Positions 8,397 to 17,803 of a DNA stretch of 64,000 nucleotides are shown piece after piece. How positions within the stretch are numbered: the stretch's first letter is position 1; every line of letters begins with the position of its first letter. Origin of the DNA: an uncultured Collinsella sp. GTDB lineage: Bacteria; Actinomycetota; Coriobacteriia; Coriobacteriales; Coriobacteriaceae. The notes under the pieces are model-generated. The model did no database searches, was not told where the DNA came from, and saw only the letters and a list, made by a program, of their open reading frames with translations. Position numbers and translations under genes: made by a program. Location of the stretch: positions 1-64,000 of the forward strand of contig URKH01000001.1 of NCBI GenBank assembly GCA_900548255.1, read 5' to 3'.

Positions 8397-9272
8397 CTAC
8401 TTCCAAATCGCGAGCGCGGCGGTGCCCAGCACGATGAGGAAAAGGCCGATGGCGCTTCGATGCGACAGCTTTTCGTTGAAGGCCAGTCGTGCGAACAGCA
8501 CCGATACGACAATCGATAGTTTGTCGATTTGCACGACGACGCTCACCTGGCCTGCAACGATGGCGTAGTAGTACAGCAGCCACGACGCGCCGGTCGCAAT
8601 GCCCGATGCCGCGAGAAATGCGAGTTCGCGCGGGTCAATGCGCGCGACCTGCTCCAGCTTTCCCTTGGCAGCCACGATTGCCCATGCCATAAAAAGTACC
8701 ACACAGGTACGGATCGCCGTGGCCAGGTTTGACTCGACACCTTCGATGCCGATCTTGGCGAGGGCGGAGGTGAGTGCCGCGAACACGGCGGCGCCGAGGG
8801 CGTAAGCGAGCCAGGCTCGGTCTTGCTTTTGCTCTGCGCCGATGGACTGCTTTTTCTCGATCATCAAAAACGTGCCGAGCGTGATGACGGCGGTTCCCAC
8901 GAGCTTGACCGCCAGGTTGCCTGTCTCACCAAAAAGCACTATGGCGATCAGCACGGCGAGCACGGTGCTCATCTTGTCGACGGGTACAACCTTGTTGACG
9001 TCTCCGATGCTGAGCGCCTTAAAGTAACAGATCCACGAGGCGCCGGTGGCGAGTCCCGAGAGGGTGAGGAATAGCCAGGCTTTGGCGGGAATGGTGCCGA
9101 TTGCTCCGATGGATCCAGAAATGCCCGCCATTGCCCAGGCAAATACGAGCACCACGCAAGTACGGATGGCGGTTGCAACGTCGGAGTCGGTGTGCCTGAT
9201 GCCGCATTTGGCCAAAATGGATGTGATGCCGGCAAAGAAAGCTGATGCAAATGCTGCTGTAACCCACGACAC
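8397..9272 (-). CDS. EamA family (DMT superfamily) transporter
   Basis: A 291-residue protein with two homologous halves, each opening with a helix followed by the phrase ATAIRTCVVL (near residues 34 and 182), as expected for a tandem EamA pair with about ten membrane helices. Members export or import small metabolites; the substrate is unknown. The start is a GTG preceded by AGGAGG at about ten bases, because no nearby in-frame ATG fits. It stands alone, transcribed away from the downstream ClC gene. Confidence 0.8.
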   Translation of the reverse strand: MSWVTAAFASAFFAGITSILAKCGIRHTDSDVATAIRTCVVLVFAWAMAGISGSIGAIGTIPAKAWLFLTLSGLATGASWICYFKALSIGDVNKVVPVDKMSTVLAVLIAIVLFGETGNLAVKLVGTAVITLGTFLMIEKKQSIGAEQKQDRAWLAYALGAAVFAALTSALAKIGIEGVESNLATAIRTCVVLFMAWAIVAAKGKLEQVARIDPRELAFLAASGIATGASWLLYYYAIVAGQVSVVVQIDKLSIVVSVLFARLAFNEKLSHRSAIGLFLIVLGTAALAIWK

Positions 9273-9340
9273 GGGTTGAGCGCCTCCTCATAAAAGACCG
9301 CGCCAGATCTGCGGCGCATGCCCGATGATACCGCGCTTGC

Positions 9341-10039
9341 CTACAGGTCGCGTGTCCGGTAGACCTTGGCGCTGACGATGCAGCTAAGTGCACATAGCAC
9401 GAGGGCCAATACCGCGATTCCTGCACACAGGCAGCCGAGGACGGCGGGATCGGGATTCGCCCCGGCAATCGACATGAGCCAGTTGCTGATGGGGTTGGAG
9501 GAGCTCAGCGCTGCCATGGCAAGGCACCCGAGCAGGGCAAACAGGCCGACGGAAAGGCGCAGCGCCTCCATGTGCCCAAATCGAAAGAACAGCGGCTGTG
9601 CCAAAAACACCATCATGAGGGAGATGAGCATCGATGCGGCGGAGGCTATTGTGGTCTCAAAGACGGTCTGTCCCGTCGAGGGAATACCCGCGCTGTTGAA
9701 GAGCGGGATGGAGACGATGCTCAAAAGCGCGGCGGCGCACGCCATGACGGCTGAGAAGACAATGATGCTCAGGTAGCGTGCACAGATGATGTCTTTGCGC
9801 GAGATGGGCAGCGTTGCCCGATAGCGCTCCCATCCGTTTTGATTGTCGTAGCCGGCCAGCGAGTTCATGACCATGATGGGTGACATGGCACTGACCGCGC
9901 AGGCGCCAGCACTCATGCCAGAGTCACCGTCCGATGCGTTGGCGAGGGTCAACACGACGAAGATGAACAGGCCGACACCCGCGATGCTCGGGACGAGCGT
10001 GCGGACGATGGCGAGCTCAGACATAAAGGCGCGTTTCAT
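9341..10039 (-). CDS. ABC exporter membrane subunit (ABC-2 type)
   Basis: A 232-residue protein with about six hydrophobic segments, including TLVPSIAGVGLFIFVVLTLA near the start and GCLCAGIAVLALVLCALSCIV near the end. The YDNQNGWERYRATLPISRKDIICARY stretch resembles the elbow region of ABC-2 permeases. Its ATG overlaps the stop codon of the ATPase gene by four bases, so translation is coupled. It is the last gene of a GntR-ATPase-permease operon; by analogy with YtrA-type operons it may respond to cell-envelope stress or peptides (inference). Confidence 0.8.
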   Translation of the reverse strand: MKRAFMSELAIVRTLVPSIAGVGLFIFVVLTLANASDGDSGMSAGACAVSAMSPIMVMNSLAGYDNQNGWERYRATLPISRKDIICARYLSIIVFSAVMACAAALLSIVSIPLFNSAGIPSTGQTVFETTIASAASMLISLMMVFLAQPLFFRFGHMEALRLSVGLFALLGCLAMAALSSSNPISNWLMSIAGANPDPAVLGCLCAGIAVLALVLCALSCIVSAKVYRTRDL

Positions 10040-10917
10040 TTCGAAGCCCCTTTCAGCGTGAGGCGAAGATAGTCATCAATGGTTGCCCGGTCGCAGGGAA
10101 TCTCGGGGAAGGCCTCGAGCACATCGCGACGGTTGGGCACGAGCACGTCCACGCTATAGGCGTGGTGGGCGGCACGGGCGCCTTCGACGCAAGCCATGAG
10201 CTCGGACGCCTGCGCTTGAGTGCAGTGGGCGACGCCGGCGCGGTCGGTAATGTCTTCGCGCGGCAGGTCAAACACAATCGAGCCGTTATCGATGCAGATG
10301 ACGCGGTCGGCAGCGCGATTGAGGTCGGACGTAATATGACTCGAGAGCAGCACGCTGCGCTGGCCGTCGGAAACAAAGGCGAGCAGCTCGTCAAGCAGCT
10401 CTTCGCGTGCCATGGGGTCGAGGCCCGCAGTGGCTTCGTCCAAAACGAGCAGCTTGGCATTGTGGCTGAGCGCGCAGGCGAGCTGCAGCTTCATGCCCAT
10501 GCCGCGGGAGAGGTCCTTGACCTTCGTCTTGGGATCGAGGCCAAATCGGTCGATGAATCCGGCGAACGTTTCGCAGCTCCACGTGGGGTATGCCGGACCT
10601 ACGAGCGCCTCGATCTGGCCCACCTTGAGCGTGGAGGGGAAGGGGCACGTGTCCAGGACAAGACCGACGCGGGAGCGCAGGTGGTGCTGCGTCTCGTCGG
10701 GTGCGTTGGCGTCGCAGCGCTGTCCAAGCAGATGCACCTCGCCGGCATCGAGCTTTATAAGCCCAAGCGCGGCGCGAATGGTCGTCGTCTTGCCGGCGCC
10801 ATTTGCGCCCACAAAGCCGACGATCTGGCCAGGCTCCACGGCAAGCGTGACGTCGCGCAGCGAAAAGCGGTCGCTTACGCGGCGCGATGCACCTTTGATT
10901 TCTAGCAACTTTTGCAT
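10036..10917 (-). CDS. ABC exporter ATP-binding subunit
   Basis: A 293-residue ABC ATPase. It has Walker A GANGAGKTTT near residue 37, a signature-type LSRGMGMKLQLA near residue 140, and Walker B LLVLDEATAGLDP near residue 160, followed by the switch histidine in LLSSHIT. The signature is LSRGM rather than LSGGQ, common among ABC-2 exporters. AAAGG precedes the ATG. It sits between the GntR gene and the permease gene in one operon. Confidence 0.9.
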   Translation of the reverse strand: MQKLLEIKGASRRVSDRFSLRDVTLAVEPGQIVGFVGANGAGKTTTIRAALGLIKLDAGEVHLLGQRCDANAPDETQHHLRSRVGLVLDTCPFPSTLKVGQIEALVGPAYPTWSCETFAGFIDRFGLDPKTKVKDLSRGMGMKLQLACALSHNAKLLVLDEATAGLDPMAREELLDELLAFVSDGQRSVLLSSHITSDLNRAADRVICIDNGSIVFDLPREDITDRAGVAHCTQAQASELMACVEGARAAHHAYSVDVLVPNRRDVLEAFPEIPCDRATIDDYLRLTLKGASK

Positions 10918-10940
10918 GGTATAGCCTTTCTTGCAGATGG

Positions 10941-11321
10941 CTACTGCATGGTTTCGGGGGCTACCAGGTCGAGCATCTCGTGCAGCTTGTCGCGCGTGAC
11001 GCCCAAGGCTTCGGCTTGGCTCGCCGCTTTCGCAAGTAGCTCTTCGATATGGCAGAGCTGGTTTTCGCGCAAGAGTTCTTGGTTGCCCTCGGCGACAAAG
11101 CAGCCTTTGCCCTGCACGGTGCAGATAAAGCCGAGCTGCTCCAGATCGGCATAGGCGCGCTTGGTGGTGATGACGCTCACGCCTAAGTCGCTTGCGAGTG
11201 CACGGATGCTGGGGAGTTTGGCTCCCGCAGCGAGCGTGCCCGAAAGGATCTGAGCTTTGACCTGCGAGGAGATCTGCTCATAGATGGGCTTGTCGCTCGA
11301 ATTGGATAGGATGATGTCCAC
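10941..11321 (-). CDS. GntR family regulator (YtrA subfamily)
   Basis: A short 126-residue GntR protein. It has a winged helix (PIYEQISSQVKAQILSG, then LPSIRALASDLGVS, YADLEQLGF and GKGCFV) and only a small C-terminal helical dimerisation tail, as in the YtrA group that regulates ABC exporters. The start is GTG, preceded by AAGGAG. It heads the operon with the ATPase and permease, and a TATA-rich inverted repeat just upstream is a probable autoregulatory operator. The effector is unknown. Confidence 0.88.
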   Translation of the reverse strand: MDIILSNSSDKPIYEQISSQVKAQILSGTLAAGAKLPSIRALASDLGVSVITTKRAYADLEQLGFICTVQGKGCFVAEGNQELLRENQLCHIEELLAKAASQAEALGVTRDKLHEMLDLVAPETMQ

Positions 11322-11348
11322 AGCGGCTCCTTAGCTGTTGGGCTACAC

Positions 11349-11382
11349 GTGTATATAACCGGTAAGCACAGTATATATACAC
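11349..11382. promoter_or_regulatory. Inverted repeat, likely GntR operator
   Basis: GTGTATATA and TATATACAC form perfect 9-base arms about 30-60 bases before the GntR start codon. Within the right arm, AGTATATATACACT is itself nearly palindromic and resembles YtrA-type operators. The site overlaps TATA-like -10 candidates on the minus strand, consistent with autorepression. Confidence 0.5.
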
Positions 11383-11445
11383 TATGCACAGTTATGCAAG
11401 AGGAAATGTGGAATAGCCTGCCAGTGTCGCGCTTACTTCAAAACA

Positions 11446-11661
11446 ATCTCAATCTGTAACACCTAGGTCCGTTTTGGGTCGCTTGCTGTTACAGATTGAG
11501 ATGTTATTTGCCCGCCTGTTTATTTGTCTCAATCTGTAACAGTTAGACCCGATTTGGGCGGCTAGATGTTACAGATTGAGATTGTGCCGGCGGGCCTGCC
11601 AGTTTGTCTTGATCTGTAACAGGTAGGGGCTCAAAACCCGTCTTACTGTTACAGATTGAGA
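11446..11661. repeat. Three tandem 80-bp-spaced hairpins
   Basis: In the 478-base gap between the GntR operon and prfC, three hairpins start exactly 80 bases apart. Arms of 15-16 bases (TCTCAATCTGTAACA pairing with TGTTACAGATTGAGA) enclose loops of exactly 25 bases. In the third unit two arm changes (TTGATC for TCAATC) keep pairing as G-T wobbles. The loops share a GTTTTG/CAAAAC core that is inverted in unit three. Linkers are 24-25 bases. There is no T-run, so these are not ordinary terminators. The rest of the gap holds the GntR operator on the left and the prfC promoter on the right. Confidence 0.85.
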
Positions 11662-11746
11662 CGATCCTTGAGGCGGCTGCCCGGTGCACGGCGAGCTCGG
11701 CTGATGAATTTGTCCTGATAGGTGCCCTATGGCGGGATTTCGCGGC

Positions 11747-11752
11747 TACAAT
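11747..11752 (+). promoter_or_regulatory. Putative -10 box (TACAAT) of prfC
   Basis: TACAAT lies about 48 bases before the prfC start, followed by a short leader with an AAAGGA ribosome site. No clear -35 hexamer is seen at the usual distance. Confidence 0.35.
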
Positions 11753-11799
11753 AATACGGTTACAACGACGTAATGCACTCAATGCAAGAAAGGATCCGC

Positions 11800-13413
<1,614 letters not shown>

Positions 13414-13418
13414 CGCAT

Positions 13419-13450
13419 CGGCGCGGTGGCCCTGCGGGGCTGCCGCGCCG
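13419..13450 (+). terminator. GC-rich hairpin after prfC
   Basis: CGGCGCGG pairs with CCGCGCCG, with an inner GCCC/GGGG helix, starting a few bases after the prfC stop. Only a weak T-containing tail follows, so termination is plausible but not certain. Confidence 0.4.
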
Positions 13451-13512
13451 CTTGCTTGCCTGATGCCGTGTGAGCGGCTATCATACCCACCGTCGTCTCA
13501 AGATCGGGGCGT

Positions 13513-13563
13513 CCGAGCAGTTCGGGTCCGATATCCTGCTCGTTAAACCTAAAACCAAAGGAG
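13513..13563 (+). promoter_or_regulatory. Candidate preQ1-I riboswitch upstream of the VUT transporter
   Basis: A 7-bp stem (CGAGCAG with CTGCTCG) encloses a 15-base loop containing GGGTCC. It is followed by an A-rich tail (TTAAACCTAAAACC) that runs into the AAAGGAG ribosome site. Loop GGGT can pair with tail ACCT or ACC to make the H-type pseudoknot of the preQ1-I class, burying the ribosome site. The size and A-rich tail match that class, and the downstream gene is of the queuosine-precursor transporter family. Pairing was judged by eye. Confidence 0.55.
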
Positions 13564-13569
13564 TACATA

Positions 13570-14292
13570 ATGATCAAGAAGGTCATGGAGGACTACAAGG
13601 TCCTGTTGCGGAGCATTCCCGCGGCAACGGTTTCGCTGTTTTTCGTGAGCGTCATCATGATGAACCTGCTGGCCAACAAAGAGCTCATCAGCCTGCCGTA
13701 TCTGGCACTCGATTGCGGCTTTGTGGTGAGCTGGGTTTCGTTTTTGTGCCAGGACATGATCTGCAAGCGCTTTGGCGCCAAGGCATCCATCAAAATCTCT
13801 ATCCTCGCGCTGCTGGTCAACCTGGCCGTGAGCCTGTGCTTTTGGGCATGCTCGCTCACGCCCGGTATGTGGGGCGCCTACTACGACACGGGCATGATCG
13901 AGGTCAACACCGCCCTTAACGCCACCATCGGCGGCACCTGGTACGTGGTGCTGGGCTCTTCGCTGGCAATGCTCGTTTCTGCCGTGGTTAACTCCACGCT
14001 CAACCAGTCGCTCGGCCGTATGCTCAAAAAGAATAACTTTGCGAGCTTTGCCTTCCGCTCCTATGTGTCTACGGGTGTTGGCCAGTTTATCGACAACCTG
14101 GTCTTTGCCATTGTGGTGAGCCACACGTTCTTTGGTTGGACCTGGGTGCAGGTCCTTATGTGCTCGCTGACCGGCGCTGTCGCCGAGCTGCTGTGCGAGG
14201 TCTTCCTGAGCCCCGTGGGCTACAAGGTCGTGCGCGGCTGGGAGCGCGAGAATGTTGGCGCCGAGTACCTCGAGCGCCACGCAACCGCCTAA
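13570..14292 (+). CDS. VUT family transporter (YhhQ-like, queuosine precursor uptake)
   Basis: A 240-residue polytopic membrane protein matching the VUT/YhhQ (DUF165) family: LLANKELISLP near residue 34, an intramembrane SFLCQDMICKRFGAKAS segment, then VVNSTLNQSLGR and a VSTGVGQFIDNLVFAIV helix. Characterised members carry queuosine precursors such as preQ0 or preQ1. That fits the preQ1-like aptamer in its leader, which overlaps the AAAGGAG ribosome site and would control translation. The SDR gene follows after nine bases, so the two are probably one operon. Confidence 0.8.
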   Translation: MIKKVMEDYKVLLRSIPAATVSLFFVSVIMMNLLANKELISLPYLALDCGFVVSWVSFLCQDMICKRFGAKASIKISILALLVNLAVSLCFWACSLTPGMWGAYYDTGMIEVNTALNATIGGTWYVVLGSSLAMLVSAVVNSTLNQSLGRMLKKNNFASFAFRSYVSTGVGQFIDNLVFAIVVSHTFFGWTWVQVLMCSLTGAVAELLCEVFLSPVGYKVVRGWERENVGAEYLERHATA

Positions 14293-14301
14293 GGAGCAAG
14301 T

Positions 14302-14982
14302 ATGCGGGTTTTGATCACGGGCGCTTCGGGCGGTATCGGAGCCGCGTGCGTGCAGCGCTTTTTGGACGAGGGCCACGAGGTCGTGGGCTTTGATCTGCTG
14401 CCGGCGGCGGTCGAACACGAGCGCTACCGCCATCTGATCGTTGATGTCCGCGAACCGGACTCGTTTCCAGATGACCTTGAACCCCAGGTAATCGTAAATG
14501 TTGCCGGCGCGCAGGATTCGGCAGACGACATTGCCGCCAACCTGTGTGGCACCATCAACGTGACCGAACGCTACGCCTTTGTGGGGGAGGGGCTTGCCGC
14601 CAAGCCGACGCCGGCTATCAAATCCGTGGTCAACGTGGGGTCGGCGAGTGGACATACGGGATCGGAGTTTCCCGCCTATGCTGCCAGCAAGGGCGGCGTT
14701 ATCGCCTACACCAAAAACCTTGCAAACCGCCTGGCGCCGCAGGCCATCGCCAACAGTGTGGACCCGGGCGGCGTCATCACGCCGCTCAACCGTTGCGTGA
14801 TGGAAGACGAGCACCTGTGGAACCAGATTATGGAGCTCACGCCGCTTAAACGCTGGGCCACCGCCCAAGAGATCGCCGAGTGGATCTACTTTGTGGGCGT
14901 GACCAACCGGTTTATGACCGGGCAGAGCCTGTTGATCGATGGCGGCGAGGCCGGCCGCACACAATTTATTTGGCCCGAATAG
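14302..14982 (+). CDS. SDR family oxidoreductase
   Basis: A 226-residue short-chain dehydrogenase. It has the TGASGGIG dinucleotide loop near residue 6, NVAGAQ, a catalytic serine in VNVGSASG and the catalytic Tyr-Lys in YAASKGG near residue 125. The DGGEAG C-terminal segment is typical of classical SDRs. Substrate unknown. A ribosome site AAGGAG lies between the VUT stop and this ATG. Cotranscription with the transporter suggests a link to imported precursor metabolism, but that is only positional evidence. Confidence 0.85.
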   Translation: MRVLITGASGGIGAACVQRFLDEGHEVVGFDLLPAAVEHERYRHLIVDVREPDSFPDDLEPQVIVNVAGAQDSADDIAANLCGTINVTERYAFVGEGLAAKPTPAIKSVVNVGSASGHTGSEFPAYAASKGGVIAYTKNLANRLAPQAIANSVDPGGVITPLNRCVMEDEHLWNQIMELTPLKRWATAQEIAEWIYFVGVTNRFMTGQSLLIDGGEAGRTQFIWPE

Positions 14983-14983
14983 G

Positions 14984-15020
14984 AAACGCGCCCGATGGAA
15001 AGCCGTCGGGCGCGTTTTTG
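14984..15020 (+). terminator. Intrinsic terminator after VUT-SDR
   Basis: AAACGCGCCCGA pairs with TCGGGCGCGTTT and is followed by further T residues. It lies directly after the SDR stop codon and also between convergent genes, so it probably serves ung on the opposite strand as well. Confidence 0.85.
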
Positions 15021-15032
15021 ATGTCTCGATTT

Positions 15033-15758
15033 TTAGTCGATGCAAGTCCAGTTGACGGGGGTCGAGCCGTGCTGTTCGAGTAGCCGATTGGCAGCGGAGA
15101 AGGGGCGCGACCCCATAAAAGCGGGGAGTTCTGCCGTGGCACGGTTGGCCGAAAGTGGCGAGGGGTGCGTGGAGGCTAAGCAGTACTTGCCGGTTGCCTT
15201 GCCCGCGCCAGTCGCGGCGAGCTTGCCCTCGACCATCTGCTGGGCAAAGCGGCCCCATGCCAAAAAGACGACCGGTTGGGGCAGCAGACAGCAGCGCTCG
15301 ATAACGTAGTCGGTCAGCGTGCTCCAGCCCAGTTTGGCGTGCGAGTTGGCGGCATGCTCGCGCACGGTGAGCGTGGTGTTGAGGAGCAGGGCGCCCTGTT
15401 GTGCCCAGGGGGTTAGGTCTCCCGTGGCGGGGATGGGGCAGCCCAGATCGGCGTTGAGTTCCTTATAGATGTTGCGCAGGCTCGGCGGCAGCTTGGCTTG
15501 CGTCGCGGGGACCGAGAACGACAGTCCCATGGCCTGGTTCGGTCCGTGATAGGGATCTTGACCCAAGATGACAACCTTGACCTGGTCGGCCGGCGTGTAG
15601 GCGAGGGCATTGAGGATGTCGTCTTGTGCCGGGTAGATAGTCTGCTCGGCACGCAAAAGGGCGATGCGCTCGAGCAGCTGGTTCGTCGTGTCACGTACCG
15701 GCTGCGGCGCATCGCCCAACCAAGTTGCGATGTTGCGGTCGCTGGTTGCGGTGTCCAT
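15033..15758 (-). CDS. ung: Uracil-DNA glycosylase, family 1
   Basis: The 241-residue enzyme removes uracil from DNA to start base-excision repair. Family-1 hallmarks are present: the catalytic water-activating loop GQDPYHGPNQA near residue 66, the VVFLAWGRFAQ strand, and the minor-groove loop HPSPLSANRA near residue 195. AAAGGAG precedes the ATG, and an ATTGTA on the plus strand (TACAAT on the coding strand) some 40 bases upstream may be its -10 box. Confidence 0.95.
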   Translation of the reverse strand: MDTATSDRNIATWLGDAPQPVRDTTNQLLERIALLRAEQTIYPAQDDILNALAYTPADQVKVVILGQDPYHGPNQAMGLSFSVPATQAKLPPSLRNIYKELNADLGCPIPATGDLTPWAQQGALLLNTTLTVREHAANSHAKLGWSTLTDYVIERCCLLPQPVVFLAWGRFAQQMVEGKLAATGAGKATGKYCLASTHPSPLSANRATAELPAFMGSRPFSAANRLLEQHGSTPVNWTCID

Positions 15759-15846
15759 GGGGCTCCTTTATGGCAGATGCTCTGTTGGCATCTATTGTAA
15801 AGGCGCACCGGTTACCTTTATGCCGCGGCTGTATGAAGAGTGGGGT

Positions 15847-16749
15847 CTACGAGACGCGCTCGGGCGCTCCTGCCATGCGAGCGTGTCCATGTGCGCGAAG
15901 GCGCGGAAGCTCGACAGTTGCCACCATGACGCCGGTGAGGATGAGGGCGGCGCCAAAGAAGGCGATGGGGCTCAGGACCTCGCCGACCAGGAAGAACGAA
16001 AAGACGGCGGAGCAGACCGGCTCGAGCGAGAAGGCAAAGCCGGTGGTCTCGGCAGGTACGTGGGGCTGCACGAGCGTCTGGGTGATGAAGCCGTAGGCAG
16101 AGCAGATGAGTGCGAGCGCAACGACAACGACGATCTCGTTGGGCGTGCTGGGAAGCGTGAAACCGCCAAAGGTGAATGCCGCGATGCCCGAGAACAGGCC
16201 GCCAAAGCCCAGCTGCCAAACGCCCAGAGCCAGTGGATCGACCTCTTCGACAAAGCGCTTGGCTACGATAATGTGGCCGGCATAGATAAAGGCCGAGAGC
16301 AGCATGATAATCGCGCCGGGATTCAGGCTGGTAAAGTCGGCGCCCGAGAGCAGCAGCATACCGCAGGTGACGATGGCGGTTCCGATGAGCACCTTGCGCT
16401 CGGGGGCGCGACGCAGCAGAGCTGCGTTGGCAAACGGCACGATTACGACCGTCAGGCTCTGCAAAAAGCCGGCGGTTGAGGCGGAGGTGAGGCTGGAGCC
16501 CAGGCACATGCAGGTGAGCTCGGTTGCCATGATGGCGCCGATGATGGCGGAGCGAATCATCACGTCACGGTTGATACGCATCGCGTGCTTGTGGAAGAGC
16601 AGCAGGCAAGCTGCAAAGGCGATGATGCAGCGCAGCGCAACGATGCTCGTGGCGTTCATGCTGTCCATGCCGATCTTCATAAGGGGGTACGAAAAGCCCC
16701 ATGCAACGGGAACGGAAAATGAGAGCGCGATTGCTTTTTTGCGATCCAT
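15847..16749 (-). CDS. EamA family (DMT superfamily) transporter
   Basis: A 300-residue protein with about ten helices in two EamA repeats. The N-terminus is VAWGFSYPLMKIGMDS and FVEEVDPLALGVWQLGFGGL marks the start of the second half. AAAGGAG precedes the ATG. It is divergent from a LysR-type gene across a 158-base gap, the usual sign that the LysR protein controls this exporter. Substrate unknown. Confidence 0.82.
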   Translation of the reverse strand: MDRKKAIALSFSVPVAWGFSYPLMKIGMDSMNATSIVALRCIIAFAACLLLFHKHAMRINRDVMIRSAIIGAIMATELTCMCLGSSLTSASTAGFLQSLTVVIVPFANAALLRRAPERKVLIGTAIVTCGMLLLSGADFTSLNPGAIIMLLSAFIYAGHIIVAKRFVEEVDPLALGVWQLGFGGLFSGIAAFTFGGFTLPSTPNEIVVVVALALICSAYGFITQTLVQPHVPAETTGFAFSLEPVCSAVFSFFLVGEVLSPIAFFGAALILTGVMVATVELPRLRAHGHARMAGAPERVS

Positions 16750-16907
16750 GGGACTCCTTTTGTTACAGAACGGTTTCGCAAAAAGGATTCTGCTCCCAGA
16801 TGTGGATGTAGTAAAGCGAATGTATCTTCAGTATGATTAAGAAATGCTAATGCTAGTAGAAAAAGCCCTGGCAAAACGTTTTACAGCCGCATCGAGATGG
16901 AGGCACG

Positions 16908-17774
16908 ATGGCATCGCGGTACCAGATTGTATGTATGGTGGTTGATTGCGGCAGCCTGAAGGGCGCTGCCGACGAGCTGGGCTATACGCAAAGTGCGGTA
17001 AGCCAGGCCGTCAGGGCGCTCGAGCGCGAGCTGGGCACCACGATTATCGAGCGCGGCAAGCAGGGCGTCTCGCTTACACGCGACGGCAAGCAGTATCTGC
17101 CGTATCTGCGCCAGATCGTAACTGCCGAGGCCGAGCTTGAGGGCAAGCGTCAGGAGTTGCTGGGGCTTTCGTCGACTGACATTCGTATTGCGACGTTTAC
17201 CAACGTGAGCCGCACCGTGTTGCCGCGCGTGATTCGGGACTTTGGAGCCCTGCATCCGGGTGTGCGCTTTACCCTCAAGCAGGGCGATTACACGCGCAAC
17301 GCCCAGTGGGTGCACGATGGCGTGGTTGACTTTTGCTTTACGGCACGCGGATTTACCGCGGGGCTCCAGAAGCGCGTGGTCTATCACGACGAGCTGGTGG
17401 CGCTGCTGCCGACCGCGCATCCGCTGACGGCAAAGGAAAAGGTGACGCTCGCCGACCTGGCGTCCGAGCCGTTTGTGTTGCTGGATGAGGGCGAACAGAG
17501 TCTGGTGCTCGATGCATTCGCGACGCATGGGCTGTCGCCGCACGTGACGAGCGAGGTTACCGACGACTACACCATCATGGCGATGGTGGAGGAAGGCCTT
17601 GGCGTGAGCATGCTCTACCGTCGTACGGTCGAGGGCATGAAGGCCGATATCTGCGTGCGCCCCATCGTGCACGCTCCCTCGCGTGATGTGGTGGCGGCTT
17701 GGCGCAGCTGGGACACCATGCCTATCGCCACGAGGCGCTTTATCGATTATATGAGCTCGCATATCGTGAGCTAG
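16908..17774 (+). CDS. LysR family transcriptional regulator
   Basis: The 288-residue protein opens with the LysR winged helix (VVDCGSLKGAADELGYTQSAVSQAVRALE) and continues with a substrate-binding effector domain whose strands include LSSTDIRIATFTN and YTIMAMVEEGLGVSMLY. It lies divergent from the EamA gene and probably regulates it. A TTA-N8-TAA element in the shared gap could be part of its binding site. The 3' end faces the MATE gene 29 bases away. Confidence 0.88.
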   Translation: MASRYQIVCMVVDCGSLKGAADELGYTQSAVSQAVRALERELGTTIIERGKQGVSLTRDGKQYLPYLRQIVTAEAELEGKRQELLGLSSTDIRIATFTNVSRTVLPRVIRDFGALHPGVRFTLKQGDYTRNAQWVHDGVVDFCFTARGFTAGLQKRVVYHDELVALLPTAHPLTAKEKVTLADLASEPFVLLDEGEQSLVLDAFATHGLSPHVTSEVTDDYTIMAMVEEGLGVSMLYRRTVEGMKADICVRPIVHAPSRDVVAAWRSWDTMPIATRRFIDYMSSHIVS

Positions 17775-17803
17775 TTGCCGATGCGCCACCTTGTTGGATG
17801 TGT

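Noticed and set aside
11446..11661. CRISPR array
   Set aside because: Only three units, each unit itself a hairpin, with loops that share sequence instead of unique spacers, and no cas genes.
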